From Triatoma infestans (taxonomy: Eukaryota; Arthropoda; Insecta; Hemiptera; Reduviidae), in NCBI GenBank assembly GCA_011037195.1, contig JAAEAF010000120.1:248001-312000 (forward strand): a DNA stretch of 64,000 bases, read 5' to 3'. Below, in pieces: positions 1 to 15,300 of this stretch. The notes beneath the pieces were generated by a model. The model saw nothing but the letters and a program-made list of their open reading frames with translations, had not been told where the DNA came from and ran no database searches. Position 1 is the stretch's first letter; every line of letters starts with the position of its first letter. A program made the position numbers and the translations under genes.

Positions 1-380
1 ATAAATACTCTCAAATGTAAATGTATTTTATTATTGAATAATAATTACAAAGTTAGTGTTTTGAAATTGTTTCATTGATTCTACTAAGAACTTTATCATC
101 TCTTTTTTTAAACCGGATTTTAATATTTTTCAACTCACAAACTTCTCCTCACATTACTTAATTTTTGAGTTGCATAGAAGAAAAGACTTTTTGCATAAAT
201 AAATTGAATATTTACATACTTTTAAATTATATCTAAAAATATTAATAAATATTCCTACTGTGGTCTATCGGTTTGATAAATGCAGATTAATTTAAAAAAA
301 ACAAACGAAAAATCATCAGCTGTCTTTGTTTATTAAATTAATTGTCATTTTGTACAGCTGGCTTATTTTCCAAACATACA

Positions 381-3300
381 TTAATTTATTTTATCGTTTC
401 CATCTGTTATATTTGTAGAATCTGATGGAATCTTTTTGATATTGTTTATATCAACAACTGTAAATGATTGAAGTGGATTTAAAGATGATGTTCTTTCTTC
501 GACAGGCATTTCTTTTTCTAATAAAATTTGTTGATCTAATTGAACAACTTCAGAACATTCTTGAAGATTCTTACTTGTTATACTAGTATCTGGGTTATTA
601 ATATTTTTTGGGCAAATATCATCATTATTTGAAATATTTTCTAATAATTTTGATTTAAATCTGGACATATAATTGTCCAAATACAATTCTGATTTATTAA
701 AAATAATTTTATCCGTTTTATCTCGTTTCCAATGACTTCTTATACTAGGATTTGCTATTACAGTTTTATATTCTGATTCACTGAAATAAACTAGTGTATT
801 CATATCACTGCTAGTTAGACTTTTAGGTTTTCCTAAAATTGTGTGAAAAAATTTGTAATTGAATAAATTATATTATTTCAAAGAGACAAATTCCAAAAAC
901 CATCTTATACATATTAATCAAGCTAAACTTAAAACTGTTGTCTTGATACTGATGACCAAATATTTTTTTATCTGAAAGTCTGTGAAAATCTTCAATCTGA
1001 ATCCCAAAGTATTCTGTAGAGATGTAATACCAGTATCTAGCAAGTTTTTGAAAATCTGAATTCATCAGTTATCATTAACTTGTGCTAATGTTGAAAAATT
1101 ACACTATTGCACATCACTAGGAATGAGTACAGAGCATGCGCATGGTCTATCCATGCATAGTGCCTAGTTAATTGTGGCTTGGAGCTATTCCCCTAAACCA
1201 GTATGTACATATTATATTGCATATGTACATATGTACTACACAAATAATGGATTGAAAAATAGCGGGGAATCGAGAACACAATAGAAGAAATGAGAAACTT
1301 TGGAATATATTTCCAATGCTAATCTAGACATATTTAATGCAAGGGGTCCCACATTTTTGTGTTCAGAACAATTCAAATCTAGATCTCTAGATCTGTAGTG
1401 CATTCATTTGGGCTTGGAAGGTCTCGGATGAACCCTTCCTTCTAATCATAAGATCATTGTGTTAGACTGGAGGTTCGGTGTTGGGGGTTTTCTTAGGAGG
1501 TACTCCAGAAGCACGAATGGAATGAATTTAATACCACCTGAAATGTAATCTAAATCGTGTTCGCACAAATAAAAGCTGCGACTTAGTTAAAGTTAGAGAA
1601 GAAAGAGATAAACGAGATCATTTTAGGGGTCTTTGAAACCAATTTTCTTCCTGGTAGAATTGATGCCGCTGATGGGTAAATTTCTCAAAATTAAGATCCG
1701 AAAGCGCAGTCTCTTAAATAAGAAAAGTGCACTGGAGCTACACTGACGAGCTCACTACCTACAACAAGAGGTAAGGAAGCTAAAAGAAATAGCCATAGGA
1801 AATTGGTGAGAATGTTGACTCTACCCGCGATGGCAGTGCTGTGTGACGCTATGACATTAAGTAAACTGGCGGTGGGTATACGAAAAATAGACTGCAGAGA
1901 ACCTTCCTACGACATACTTTCCAGGAGCTCACCGTCGGAGCTCGATGTCGAGGTATAGGAAGCCAGCAGAGAGCAGAGCTCCAGCCATCTGTACTTTTCA
2001 AAGCTCGAGTGAGAGATAAATGATTTCCAGGCTTTCAAGTACCCGAGTAGTTACTCTTCTAGAAAAGGGCATAAGCGAACTTCGTCTAATCTGGCTAAAA
2101 TAACTCAGAGTAGTTTGTCTAGGAATATAATCAAGTTTCTGAAGAAAATCTATGATGATTACAATCCTTATACTATTAAAATAAGCAAGGACGCCAACTT
2201 TTTACGGTTTTAGCTCCAAGACGAGTGCCATTGCCTTAAAAGAACAGAGTAAAGGAGAAACTGGAACGAATGGTTCAAATGGAAGTTACATCGCCAATTA
2301 CAGAACCAACGGAGTGGTAGTCTTCGTTGGTTGCAGTGCGTAAGAAATCTGGGCAGCCGAGTCTGTGCGTTGATTGCACACAGCTTAACAAATATGCAAA
2401 AAGAGAGCGTCTGAAACTACCTCTGTCAAAGTTGTCAAAGATAGGAGGAGCTAGTTATTTTGCAAAAATGATGCCAATTTGGTTTTTGGCAGATATATCC
2501 TGTCCGAACAAGTACAAAATTAACCATATTTAATCTCCATATGGTAGATTTAACTTTAAACGATTACCGTTCGGGTTCGTTCAGCACCGAAGCATTTTCA
2601 GAGAAGGGTGAGTCAAGTATTGGGGGGATTAGAGGAAGCCATCAACTAGGCTGATGTGTTAATCTATGGAGCAACAGAGGCACAGCTTAATCATAGAATC
2701 ACAAATGTTCTATAGTAACTAAAAGCTCGAGGAGTTATATTAAATTTAGACAAATGTGAATGTAAGGCGAGTACAATTCTTGGGTCATATAGTCGAAAAT
2801 GGGGTAATCCTTCCGGATCAAGAAAAAATATCTGCGGTGAACAAATGAAGTCTCCGGCAGATAAAGCCGGTTTACGCAGGTTACTAGAAATGACGAACTA
2901 TTTAAATAACTTAATACCACATTATTCGGAACTTGTATGTCCCTTAAAGAGTCTTCTTAGTTCAAAAGTTAAATAGGTTTGGTCAGAAAGCATGAGAGTG
3001 CTTTTGACAACCTAAAGTTAAGGCTAACAAACCCTCCAGCGTTGGCCACATAAGACCACGAGCGCCCCACAAGGGTAAGTACAGATGCTTCGCAAATGTT
3101 TGTAGAGACCACAATATTGTCAATTTCTGCAAGAGTGGAAAGCTGTGGATGACTTCACAGGTCCAAGAAGAGAACTTTTGACTGATTTTTTTATTTATTT
3201 AATTATTTTTTCCCAAATACATTGAAATATTATCGTTTTTACATAAATAAATGTGAAAAATAAAAGAAAAAAATGTTGTTTGTCGTACATCTTTTCCTTA

Positions 3301-6300
3301 AGAGGCATTTCCGACATTTGTCAAGAGTATTTTTTTCTTTTTTTGAACCTTTATTACCATAGACTGATCATTACATAGGAAGTCGATAGAAAAAAGTATT
3401 TTCTTATACAAAATTGTCGATATAATTAAAAGTTACAGAAATCCTGGTATGAACTATATAGATCATATCAGGATAGTTATACCCTTGAGTGCCAGCAGTG
3501 TAGATTCTTTGGAGGGATGGAGGAAACTCCAATACATCTCCTAACGGATACGTACCAGGAGGAGGAGGGGAATTTATCCTCCCTCCAGGATAATAAGATT
3601 CCTTAGGGATCTTAACCTGGTGAGGTGCTGTAGGTGAGAGGCTCGACCATGGCACCTGAAAGGGTGCTGTAGGCTAGCCTATGGCACCTAAGGGTCTAAG
3701 AGAATAGACCTTGTAGGTCACACAACAACCCCCTTCCCAAAGTACACAAACTGAATGCGAAAACAATTTACCTCGGCATTCTTTTTCCGTCGTTGTTATA
3801 TAACAACCAGATACAATTAAGTAGATTTAATATAATATAGTAATTTTGGAACTAAAAGACTAATATTTATATTCTTGGTTAAGTAAAAAATGATTACCGT
3901 TATCGTTAGCACAAGATATATTATTAACTTTTGCGTTGTTATTTAAAAGTTCATTTTTAATTAGTCCTCCATTGTCATTTACTTGTAGATTTGCATCTGA
4001 AGAGAAACTTTCCTGGAATTTCTGTAATATTTAATCTCAAAGATTAAGATAAAAAGATACCTCTTATTTATAGAGTTGTAGCATAGTATTTATGAGGTTG
4101 TAATATATCCTTTCTCCTACTATTATCTTAGGGCGAAGAAATTCAAAGAATTTACAAATTTGAATAGTTTCAGAATCGAAATTGAAATTATTTTGGGTTG
4201 TAATCTCCTAAGCAGATCTTTGCCTGCCTTAGCCCTGGGAGGGAGTTCCATAGTTGTGACCTCGTCACCTTCTCCTCTTTCTTGAGTTCGCTTAAAAGAA
4301 ACTGGTCGCTGAGGTTGAGGCCCCAAGAGTGGGGATGCAGCGACGCTCTTTACCAGAGCGTCGGTTCAACGCCCACATGCCCTGGCACCAAAAAAAGGGA
4401 GACTTTATTCCTCCCTTTGTCAGTCATTGAGTTTGCCTAAGCAATCAAAACCAACTTAAAGCCGATAACGTAAGAGCTCAGAGCTCTAATGGCTGCCTGG
4501 CTATCAGAAAGGATAACAAACTCCTGATTCCGATATCCCCTATCGAGGTTAAATTGAACAAATTAATTGAATTTGAACTGGAATTAAAACAGAACAAATC
4601 AAACTGCCACTTTAGTATATTTATAATGTAATCTATGTAGTATTTATTAAAGGCAAAAAAACGTTTAATAAAAATTACAATCTAAATTAAAAATTTATTA
4701 AGAATGTGAGACTAGCAGTAAGAGAAAGTGAGTTTCATATCAGAAATCATTATTTATTACCAACACTAATTCTTACCTGAGTTGAATTCTTCTTGCCTTT
4801 CTTTACCCTGGTAATAGTAGTTTTTATACATGATTGGCTCTTTTCTAGTGATTCAGCCATCGAGAAATCCGACATTCTAAATATGTCCTCCTATTTATTG
4901 TTAAAGCCCCAAAAAATAGATTTCATTTCTAATAGCCAATAGTGATATTAACATTTTTATAGTTACGAATGTTTTACTGAAATTTACTTACTTGAAAATC
5001 ATTGAAATTGTTTCTGCTAGTTGAATTTACACTATATGCTTGTGATTTATTAGTAATTAATAGCGAATTGTTGTGAGATTTTCCATCCATTTCTTCAGAT
5101 TTTTCTTTAACATCAAATATTCTTTTTATTTTTATAATTATCAAAATATTTTGTTTTGTTAAATAAAACAGAATTTAATAGTTTCTTACTTTTGGACAAC
5201 TTGATATAATCTTCGTTAATATTCTTTCTTATCATACTCAAGACAGATTTAGAAGGTATTCTTCTTGGAGCATTATTAGCAAAAGAACTGTTTTTTGTTT
5301 TCATGGAAAATATTGATTTTATCTGTAATGGACTTGTTTGACCACTCTATAAGGAGGCACAAGTGCAGTGCATCAAATAATTAGTTTTTAGCTCGAAATA
5401 GTTTCTAATTCATCTTATTTATACCTCAATATGTTTAACTGAAAATTCTGCCTCAACACTGACAGGCATTAAAATGATGCCTCTCTGATGCAATGGAACT
5501 TCTACATCTTGCGTTGAACCAAGAAATGGTTCCATATAATATTGTTTAGCTGCTTCTGTGTATGGCAATTCTGTTGGGAAAACTTCTTCCCAATACTGAT
5601 CTTTAACAAGTGCTGGATGATCTTCGTGAACTTCATCGACAATAAGATATGAAATCTAAATAATTTTATAATTATGATGACAATCAATAAAATCATATAA
5701 TATGTGTTCCATATAATTGAATGAATGAATAAATTGATTTATTTCATAAAATAGTATTCATTATTTACAAAATATAGAGAGCAGCTAGCAAAATAGCTTA
5801 TTCTCCACTAAATGGTAACAGTAGATTTAACTTGTTATATTATTGAGGGAAAAAAAATGTAAAAAATCTCTACCCTAATTGTAGGGATACATACATATAT
5901 ATTATCGTAAGATTGTGGAATGGCACTGTTTTTTGTATTCCAACATTTCTAAGAGCATATGGGTTGCACTCTACACGGTCAATAGTATTGCCAATAATAT
6001 TGACCGTGTAAGGTGAAAAAGTTGTATTGACGGTTGGTATTGATAAGAGTATTGATGAATTCCGGATTTTCTGATTTTCGTGTTTCAATACTGAGAATTG
6101 GAGGGGATATTGACAATAAAATTAACTGTGATGGGCGGCGCCAATATTTCCATCTATAATCAGTTCAGTAGTTTTATACAACGTTGAAACTAACATCAAC
6201 AACAGTGATACAATACCTTACAAAGGTACTTTGGAAAGATTTGTGTATTAAAATAAAACTTCAATCATGCATTTTTTTAAAGATAATTGTAATTTTTTAA

Positions 6301-9300
6301 TCTTAATTTTCTGATTAACATATATTTCATATAGTCAATTAAATAGTCCCTTCATTATTGTTCAGTTCAAAACACGATCCAGTAGAGGTTCTTGGGCAAG
6401 ATCTGTGTATTAAAATAAAACTTCAAACATACATTTTTTAAAGGAAATTGTAATTATTTCAAAGTCTTGTAGGACGTATATATAGGTTTCACAGGTTTCA
6501 ATTACAGCTTTGCTGATAGTTGTTGGGACATTATGTCTGAAAACTTCGTCTTCAAAATTTCTTCCTGTGGACAAGTACCTCAGGGTTAAGGCTAATCTTT
6601 CCCTAACACTTATACTTTCTCTCCTGTCTTTTCAAAAATGGTTCAACCATCTGTAACAGTTTGTTAAAGGTAGGTTCATCCATTCGAAAGTAGTTCTTGA
6701 AATCTTCAACATCGTAGAAGCTGATTTCCGTCAAAAGTACTAAATGAGAATATTCATCTCTCTTCTTCAACCATTCTTTCATCCAGTGTTTGCGTTTCAC
6801 TTGACGAGTAGTGCCAAACGCCAAAATAATAGCTACGCAAGCTTTTGTACGATTATTCTTTTATTGGAAGGGAAAAAACATCTAAACCGAGTAAAACCAC
6901 GTAGATTCACTCTCCTAGTGGCAGAAGTAGTAAGTACTGAGCAAAGTTATTGACAATAATATTGATCGTGTAAGGTAATGAAGTATTGAGACCGGTTAGC
7001 ACGAGTATTGATGGATATATTGTCAATACCAATATTGAACTCGACCGTGTAGGGGCCGCTTTAGTAAGAAGCATGAACTGACTTCAACATGTTCCTGTTA
7101 AGTATATGTCATCTTTCTCTGCCAATCTTTTTACTTTCTCTTATGCTAGTGCGAGGAAGTATTACGATCTTATGTTAGATTTTCGAAATTGAGTTTTCTT
7201 CAGAAATACAAGTTTTGCGGACCTCTGAATACGAGTAAACATGTTTTTAGCGAATGGTTTTGTTTGTGTTAAAACAGAATATCTCAAAAAACAAAAAAAA
7301 AGAAAGAAAAATCGCCGGAAATTCAAACTTGGTATTCCGTTTAGGCATTACCACCGCAATACGAAGATTTCCATGAGCAAAATCCATTAAGCGGAAATGC
7401 AACTTTACTGAATGATTTTTTCAGGTTTTCGTAATTTTTTCGAAAACAGCTTCAACGATTTGCTTTAAACTTCGAACACCTTATATGCATATATAAAGAC
7501 CTATTCTTTTTATTTGAAACATTTTCTGGGAAAAATGATTTTTGCGGTTAGGAGAACAAGTGCATCATGCATTCCTCTAAAATACACTTCAGTATAATTT
7601 ATGATTTTACCACTTACATAATATTAATACACTTTAGAAGTATTATTAGAATTTCAAATTTGTAGAAAATCGATTAACCGGAATTGCGATTTTGCAGAAT
7701 AGATTGTTGAGATTTTGGAATTTTCTCGAAAACAACTACGATTTTCTTTAAAATTGGAATGCTTGCTGCATAGACAGAAATGTATCACATTGATTTAAAC
7801 ATTTTCTGAAAAAAAGTGATTTCAAAGTGGTATTGGTCAGTTTAAATTTAAATGTGCATAAACTTTCTTGGTTTTGACATAGAGTGCTCCAAATAAGAGG
7901 CCACTCAGGTATACAAGCAAAAACTCCACCAATATTTTTATGGTCAACCCAACTAATTATTGTAACGTTATAATTAAAAAAAAAAATTCTTGAATAAATT
8001 GTATTATTAGAGCAGATTCTTTTTTAATGCTTTTCATTACTATGAATTACTTGAGAGAATTTAAATATCTCGATGCTAAACTGAACTAACCAAAACTTGG
8101 CAACTAACCAATCTTGCCCAATAACCCAAGGCCTGCCAGATGGCGATTTTTTTGGGGAGTGATCAGCTCCCCGCCGTTTCAATCGTCATTTATTTCTGGC
8201 TTCGTTATCATTCTCACTTCTAACTTTATCTCCCCTCACAATGCTGCTTAAAACCGTTAGACTTTCCACAGGAAATGAAGCCTTATCCTAAACCTAAGGC
8301 GAGAACGCAGCAATTAAACAACGGTCCTAAACTAATAAAATAAAAACAGTGCAATGGATATAAAATTTTACCTTGTTAATCTTGTATTTAATTAAACCTA
8401 ATCTAGACTATAAATTAATAAACAATTTAAAAACTTAGTACATAATTTTGAGCTATTTTAGTCATTAAGTAGATATTTTAGAAATACTCTTTTGAGAAAC
8501 ACTCTTTTGAAACACTTTTTTTAATCACTCAACTCATGGAAGTGTGGTTGATAGAAGCAATGACTTTCTCTTCGTTTAGTAGAAAAATGTTCATTTTTAT
8601 TCACAAAAATTTAGTGATAGAATTTAAGAGACTGATCCACTATTATAAAATGAGAAATGTGGGTGCACATAATAACCACCCGTAGTGCATAGATTCTAAA
8701 TAATGTTTTACCTGGAGATTTCTATCTATAAGCCAATTAACTTCAAAATCATCATCATCCTCTCCGAAAGGATTGACCAATGTTTCAGCTACCATCAGCC
8801 AGCCCATATAGAAGAAAAACTGTGAGTAAAAAGTTAAAAAAATTATAATAGTCCTTACTATAATTATAATCTTTGTAAAGAATAAGCAATACGTTAAGTA
8901 GATAATTTTAGTGTGTAAATGGAAACTAAGTTGATCTAATGTTTTGGAATGTCATCTTTGAGAATCGCAAAGACTAGATTCTCGGGTAATCGCACTTCAG
9001 TGATGTTACAAGGCCTCTCACTGCTCACTCTAAGTTAAAATCGACAAAAAAATATCTATAAAGTGTAATAAGTTCATTAACTCAAACAAACTATTTCAAA
9101 CACAAGATTTGATTTATTAATAATTTTTTCTTAAAAAAAAAAGAAAAGAAAAATCATTCAATAAAGAAAAAGAACAAGAGGTAAACATTTGTTTAAGTCT
9201 CAGTTTTTTAAAAAAAAGGTAAAAATGTGACTCAAAAATGGGTTAGGCAGTGTTTAAGACACTGCCGAAGTTATTTTCGTGAAAACGTCAATCGTTTAAA

Positions 9301-12300
9301 ATATGTTGAATAAATAAAATTTTTTGTTTGATCATTTAATTCATTTTAACTTACATTTAAATACAGGGTACTGATATGAGAAATAGGATACATATAGCTT
9401 TGAAATTATTTTAATACTTCTTGCAAATTCAAATCTATACAAGTTTTCCCTTGCGTGGTTGTTTGTTCAAATCATTCACTAGTTCAAGTTTAAAGAATTT
9501 CTGAATGTATGCACGTAAGAGTTCTAGATTTTCGTCACCAGAGTTGAAATCGTCAAGCAATAGTTATAGAATGCCTCTGCGTATTCAGTGTATTGTATCA
9601 AATGGCGTTTGATGAGCAGCTTAATGTCATTATAAGAGAGTCCAGGGTGTATATAGATGCTTGCCAAAATTATTTGATGATTATCTTTTGATAGTTATCT
9701 TTTTTATGGCAATTTTTCCAATATGCGACCTTACACGCAACACTGCCTCCAAATGTGGCAAGAGTTTATTTCAACTGGAACCTTCGAACAGTCTGAGTTG
9801 ATTCTGGGGATGTAACTGCTACGCCACCACCTCGTCCCTTGTTTCTTTCACATCGTTCGGATACAATGCGAGAGAAGTTTTCCATTAAGATCTGGGTCTC
9901 GTAACCAAGTCTAAGAAGAACGATAATGTCCGCCTTCGGTAATAACTTGTTCGCAGTACGACCCACATATGCGCTTGCAGACTCTGTACGTTTAGATTGA
10001 CTAAGATGAATGTCGACATAGGGCGTGGGGGCTCTCCGAGAGGCTGTGCAAAATTCTTTGATCGCTTGTGTTACAGTATGGAGGGAGATACGAGACACGA
10101 GTTACTCCAGAGACACTCGTATCGTCTCTTATTTCTTTGACTGACGGGAACCCCGTCAGAACATTATCTAGAATCTGTAATGATTCTTCTCATTTGTCAG
10201 ATAAAGGCCCTCGAGATTCATGAGTTGATGCATGGCCTCATATACAAATTGTTGTTGCTGGTTCTTATTATAATCCTATACACTCGAATCGAATGTACGA
10301 CTTTAAGACTTGTGAATGGTCAGCGCACATTGGAGTAAGTGGAAATTGGATGCGCCTACATTTGATCGTTCCGCCTAGACTTATATTGCTGATCCGTAAT
10401 GCTATCGGTATCCATGCTTCGTCTAATGCTCCAGCCTTGCTCATTGTCAAGGGCATGCTTTTAATTTTTAAGTGCCGCCAAATGTTATCTGGAAATTCCA
10501 TTAACACTCCTAATGAGGCTCTGGTAGGTATAATAGTTGAAGTGAATCGGTGGATCGGTTTTACTGTTGTCGAATATCTCAATGTGCCTCATTGTTTCGA
10601 TTGCCCCATTCACGATTCCATCTTCGACATCGACATTTACAGTAATCATATGTAGCCAAGTCAATCTCGTACAACATGCTGCCGCTCTCTGCGAGACTCA
10701 TCTTGTGTACGCGTGATTGCGTTGGCTCGCTCCGCGACACTCTTGAATCCCGTGACAAGTCATCTGCGATTTTCTGCACACATTTACTCTGTGGAATTGC
10801 TATGAGTTGAACATTTTGACTTGATGGTTGCGATGAAAGAGGGTAGGACTTGCAGAGTTCACTATACCTGTCACTATTCAGAATCTATGATTTTCTCTGT
10901 TCGACACTCACATCCCTGCTGTCACCTTCGCAGTCAATATCTCTGAGAACACTACGTTTGCCTGCCACATGACCCGTACCAGTTGAAAGTAATCGAGTGT
11001 CTGCTACAATCCGTTACGACTTATGCTTGAGTTTTTTTTAAAGTAGTTTAGCAACTAAAATTATTACAAGTAGTAACTTGGTACAAGTCCAATTTTGGGC
11101 CCCGGCCACCATATTGGGTATGCTAAGTGGGTCCGTGGGTCTCGGCCCACCTCCATTGCACTCTACATCTAATCAGCAACGAAATCTATATCCATACTTG
11201 ACCCAGGCTCGTCAGATGCCGCCTGAGTTATCCGAGCGCGCTTACGTTGCCTATATTCGTGGCAGTACTGCGCGTTGGGTTCGGGCACGGGCCCAGCGTT
11301 TTCGGTGTTATTCTCTTTGGAATTTTGTGCTCTATGCATCGTGCCCAATTTTTGTAATTCTAGTTGTACTTTGTAATCCGTAAAGTCGAAAATCGTGGTT
11401 CACTTACGCGTGCTTAGATCACAATGTCCGACCGCTACGAATGACGAAGCGGTACTGGCATAAACTTTCATCCTTCCTCTTTATTAAAAGATCAAAATGA
11501 CGCGGCGCTTTATCTATTTTTAGCCGAGGTGTTGAAATTTGAAATTACTTCGGCAGAAATGAGGCTCATTTGGGCGTGATTGTCTCTCACACCCAGAATC
11601 CACTTTAAAGACAAATTCATATCAAAAAACATGGGGCAAAAATGTTCCAATCACCCAATTTTTTTCAGAAATATCTACGATTCTTCTTTCAATACATGGA
11701 AATGTCTATGAAACAATAAAATTAATTTTTTCATAACAATAAGTAAAAACATATGATTATTTAGCATTTATGAAGAGCAAATTGTTATACGATCTTTAGG
11801 CACTGTCATAAAAAATATAATTTTAGTATATATACAGCCGAAAAAAAAAATATATATAAATAGGGGAGGGATTAGCTAAGCTGAAGTGGCGTTGGACTCC
11901 CACGCGGAGGTCCCGGGTTCGAGTCCAGTGCTACCCTTAGATTTTTTCTTCCTAGGAGCCTCTACAGCTCACTGTTCGGTGAAGGAACAGTGTTGTCTGT
12001 AGCGAGAGAACACTGTCCGGAGGCCGGCAGTACACTGAGAAGTTTCCGGGCGCCAATGACCATGACCATAGATGTTGAAGCGCCTTAAATTTAAAAAAAA
12101 AAAATATAATGCTTTGAAGATTATATTATTCGATAAGCCTTAGTCAAAATAACTAGATAAAAGAGGAACCTGGAGCAATGTGAAAATTGGTACCACTAGG
12201 TCAATGGTATGAGTTGGATAGCCTTTCTGCGGATTTAAATATTGATTTCCCATTAAACTTGCCATAAAGTATGTAAAAACTGCGAGTGTTACAACCTAAA

Positions 12301-15300
12301 CACACACAAAAAATAAGATAATCAAAACCCTTGTACTTATAAAAATATTAGAACCATTAAATAGGAATAATATTAAGCAAGCCACAATGAATACAATAGG
12401 AAAAAATATTTTTTCTTAATGGACTTTCAAATTCTTTGTGCCTCTCTCTTTCTGGCAAAGAATAAATTACACATTAAATTAAATAATATCTGATGGACTG
12501 ATTATTTTAAGTACGCATTAACATTTTGTACCCAAAATACAGTAACGTTTATTATTTTTGAATAATAAGATATAGGAGGATAAGGAGTTTTCAATTTCAT
12601 AATATAAGAACTAAATAGCATTCTTGGAAGATCTTTCTCTGTAGATATTATTGAGCGTGTTCCCAAATACACATGAGCTACTTAACGAGCATCAAAAAAC
12701 TGTGTAGTATAGAATCTTAGTGGACTCAAATATCTGCTATAGTATTGTGGCAAGCTGACCAAATATATATAGTAATTAGCCTACGGGAAAAATGCATATA
12801 GCTAGAATAAAAACATTTAATACGAAAAAAAGACTGTTGGAAAAATATACGGATAGGAATGTGTTGAGCCTCACTGGCGCTTCTAGCTGAACTTGTGTAG
12901 AGTCAGTCTCTGTATGTCTGTCCAAGCTGGTTTGTTAATATATTATATATTACAGTCCACTTAACAAATGTTCGGAAATAGTATTCATTTATACCAGTTT
13001 TCTTTTTATCGCAAACAGACCTTTAATAGAACCACCACTAGTGTCAAAGGATAAGCTCCTTCAAAAAGGATAAAGCGCCTGAAGACACAACATTTGGTCC
13101 TCGGGGCTGAATAACAAGGCATAGTCATCTCCCCAACATTTGGTCTTCCGAGCCGGATAAAAGGCACAGTCACCTCCACAACATTCGGTTGGTCAAAAGG
13201 CACTGTCTCCTTTACAACAACATCTCTTATCCTCAGATCAAAAGGGCGCAATTTTTGTGATTCGCAATTGCATCGTTTTAAAGTCAAACCCTGTTTTCAG
13301 CAACATTTGATGGGGGCCACTTCCGGCTGAAAGAGTAACTGAAAGCAAAGCCTTTACTAACATTGATGCAGATTAGGCTGGCCCTATTTTAATAAAACAG
13401 CACACAAGAAGAAATGCTTCTTTCATGAAAATTTATATCTGTTTATTTATCTGCTTCTCAACGAAGGCAATTCATCTTGAAGCAGTCAGTGACTTGAAAA
13501 CATATTCTTTCATTGCTGTTTTTAATCGATTTCTCGCGCAACGAGGTCCCTGTAAGAACGTGTTTTCTGATATTGGAACCACATTCGTTGGAGCTGTGAA
13601 CCAATTTAGAGAACTAGGTTTGTTAATCTTGTCCAAAGACACCAAAATAAAATAAAAAGTATTTATGCCAATCAAGGCGTACCATGGCATTTTATCCCTC
13701 CTTATTTCCTTCATTTCGGTGGCTTATGAGAGGTGGGCGTTAAATCCATGAAGCACCATCTAAGACGAACCTTAAAAAATCACGCTCTAACGTTTGAGGA
13801 ATAAAGTACTCTATTGTGCCAGATAGAAGCGATTTCAAATTCACGACCTTTAGATCCCTTCTCATCGAGTCCTGATGATCTTTCCATCCTGACACATGGT
13901 CATTTCCTCTCCTTAGAGCCACTGCCATTTTTAATCAGCGAAAATAATGAAGCAATGAAGAATCACGACTAGAGATGGATGCGTAAATATTCTTACACTC
14001 AGATTTGGAAGAATTGGTCTGAAGCCCAACTTACTCACTTGCGGAGTATCTAGGTGGGCGAAACATTATCCATCTATTAATGTTGGAGCGATTGTTCTCA
14101 TAAAGGAAGAAAATCTACATCCCTTATAGGAAGAGTGATGCAGAGCTACCCAGTAAGGGATGGAATTACACTACTATTTCGTATTTTACTTGTCTTAGCA
14201 CGTAACAGTATGTAAAATAAAAATTAAAAAAGTAGTCTGTTACTTGTGTGTAAACCAATGGCACACTTATCCAATCATAGTTAAGAAGAGAACCACATCC
14301 ACTTCTAAATTTGTTCACTTCATCGATAAGGGTTTTAAGTGCAAAATCATTTTTTACTTTATCTTCTCGTCTAGCTCTCGTTATTATTGAGGCTGCCCAT
14401 ACTAAAGGTAACCAGTATTTAGGATGGACCGTTTTTTCCTCAAGTTTATCAAATGTTTTTCTTTCATTAGGTAACATCAATCCAGCTTCAACCATATGCT
14501 GCATTGTAGGGAACCTCTTTTTCACTGTTGGACACATCATTCTTAATGTTATCGTCAAGGAAAGACAGGCATATCTAACAATTGTCCTTCTCATCAAACG
14601 TGACCTTTCATCCTAAAACATCAATAATGTGTTTCAAATAATTGCAAACACCATTTCTGATGTAACATTATTTTAAATATTATTATATATAATCTTACTG
14701 CGACAGTGTCAATTTTTGTAATTAGTTTTCACCGGAAATTCATCTTTTGATTTTTTCCAAGAAGAAAAAAAAAGTTTTCACGAATCCTCTTTCTCTCTCC
14801 TAGTTTTATAACTCAGAAACAAAGCAGCCCAAACTGACTTCTGTTTAATTATCATTAAGGTGTAGGATCAAGCGACCACTAAAAGCAGGAAGTCCAAAGC
14901 AGTAGGAGCATCAGTAAGAAAAAACTTATAAATAAAAAACATGTTGCTTTTGGAAAAGTTTGTTGGAGAAATGTAAACGTGGGTAGCCACAACCAATCCC
15001 CTAGCAGTTTCTCCCTCGACACGCTGTGACACCTTTGAGCGCAACGTAAAACCAGCAGTTCTTGAAGAAGGAAATGTATAAATTATGAAGAGAGGTATAG
15101 AAAGAAAAAGATGAAGTGAAAGACACAGAAACCTGGGAAATATAGAGTATACTTGACGAAGTATATAAAAGAAGAAGAAAAAAAAAAAATAGTTGAAAGA
15201 AGTTTTTCAAAGATGAAACGACAAGAGTCCTAGGGGGCTTAGTTTATAAAATGTCAACGAAGAAGGTTAAACCTGCTGAGGCGATCACAGCTGTCGGTGT

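Noticed and set aside
868..1065. Minus-strand open frame of 65 codons in the last bestrophin intron
   Set aside because: No family resemblance and no fitting splice phase; AT-rich introns give frames of this size by chance.
10293..10655. 120-codon plus-strand frame as a gene
   Set aside because: An equally long frame lies on the opposite strand and neither shows family motifs, so coding sense cannot be assigned.
11863..11935. Possible genuine tRNA gene
   Set aside because: A and B boxes are present, but the acceptor arms do not pair convincingly and the sequence continues into a SINE body shared with another copy.
13046..13230. CRISPR-like or satellite array
   Set aside because: Only three to four imperfect units of uneven length, in a eukaryotic intron next to a retroelement relic.
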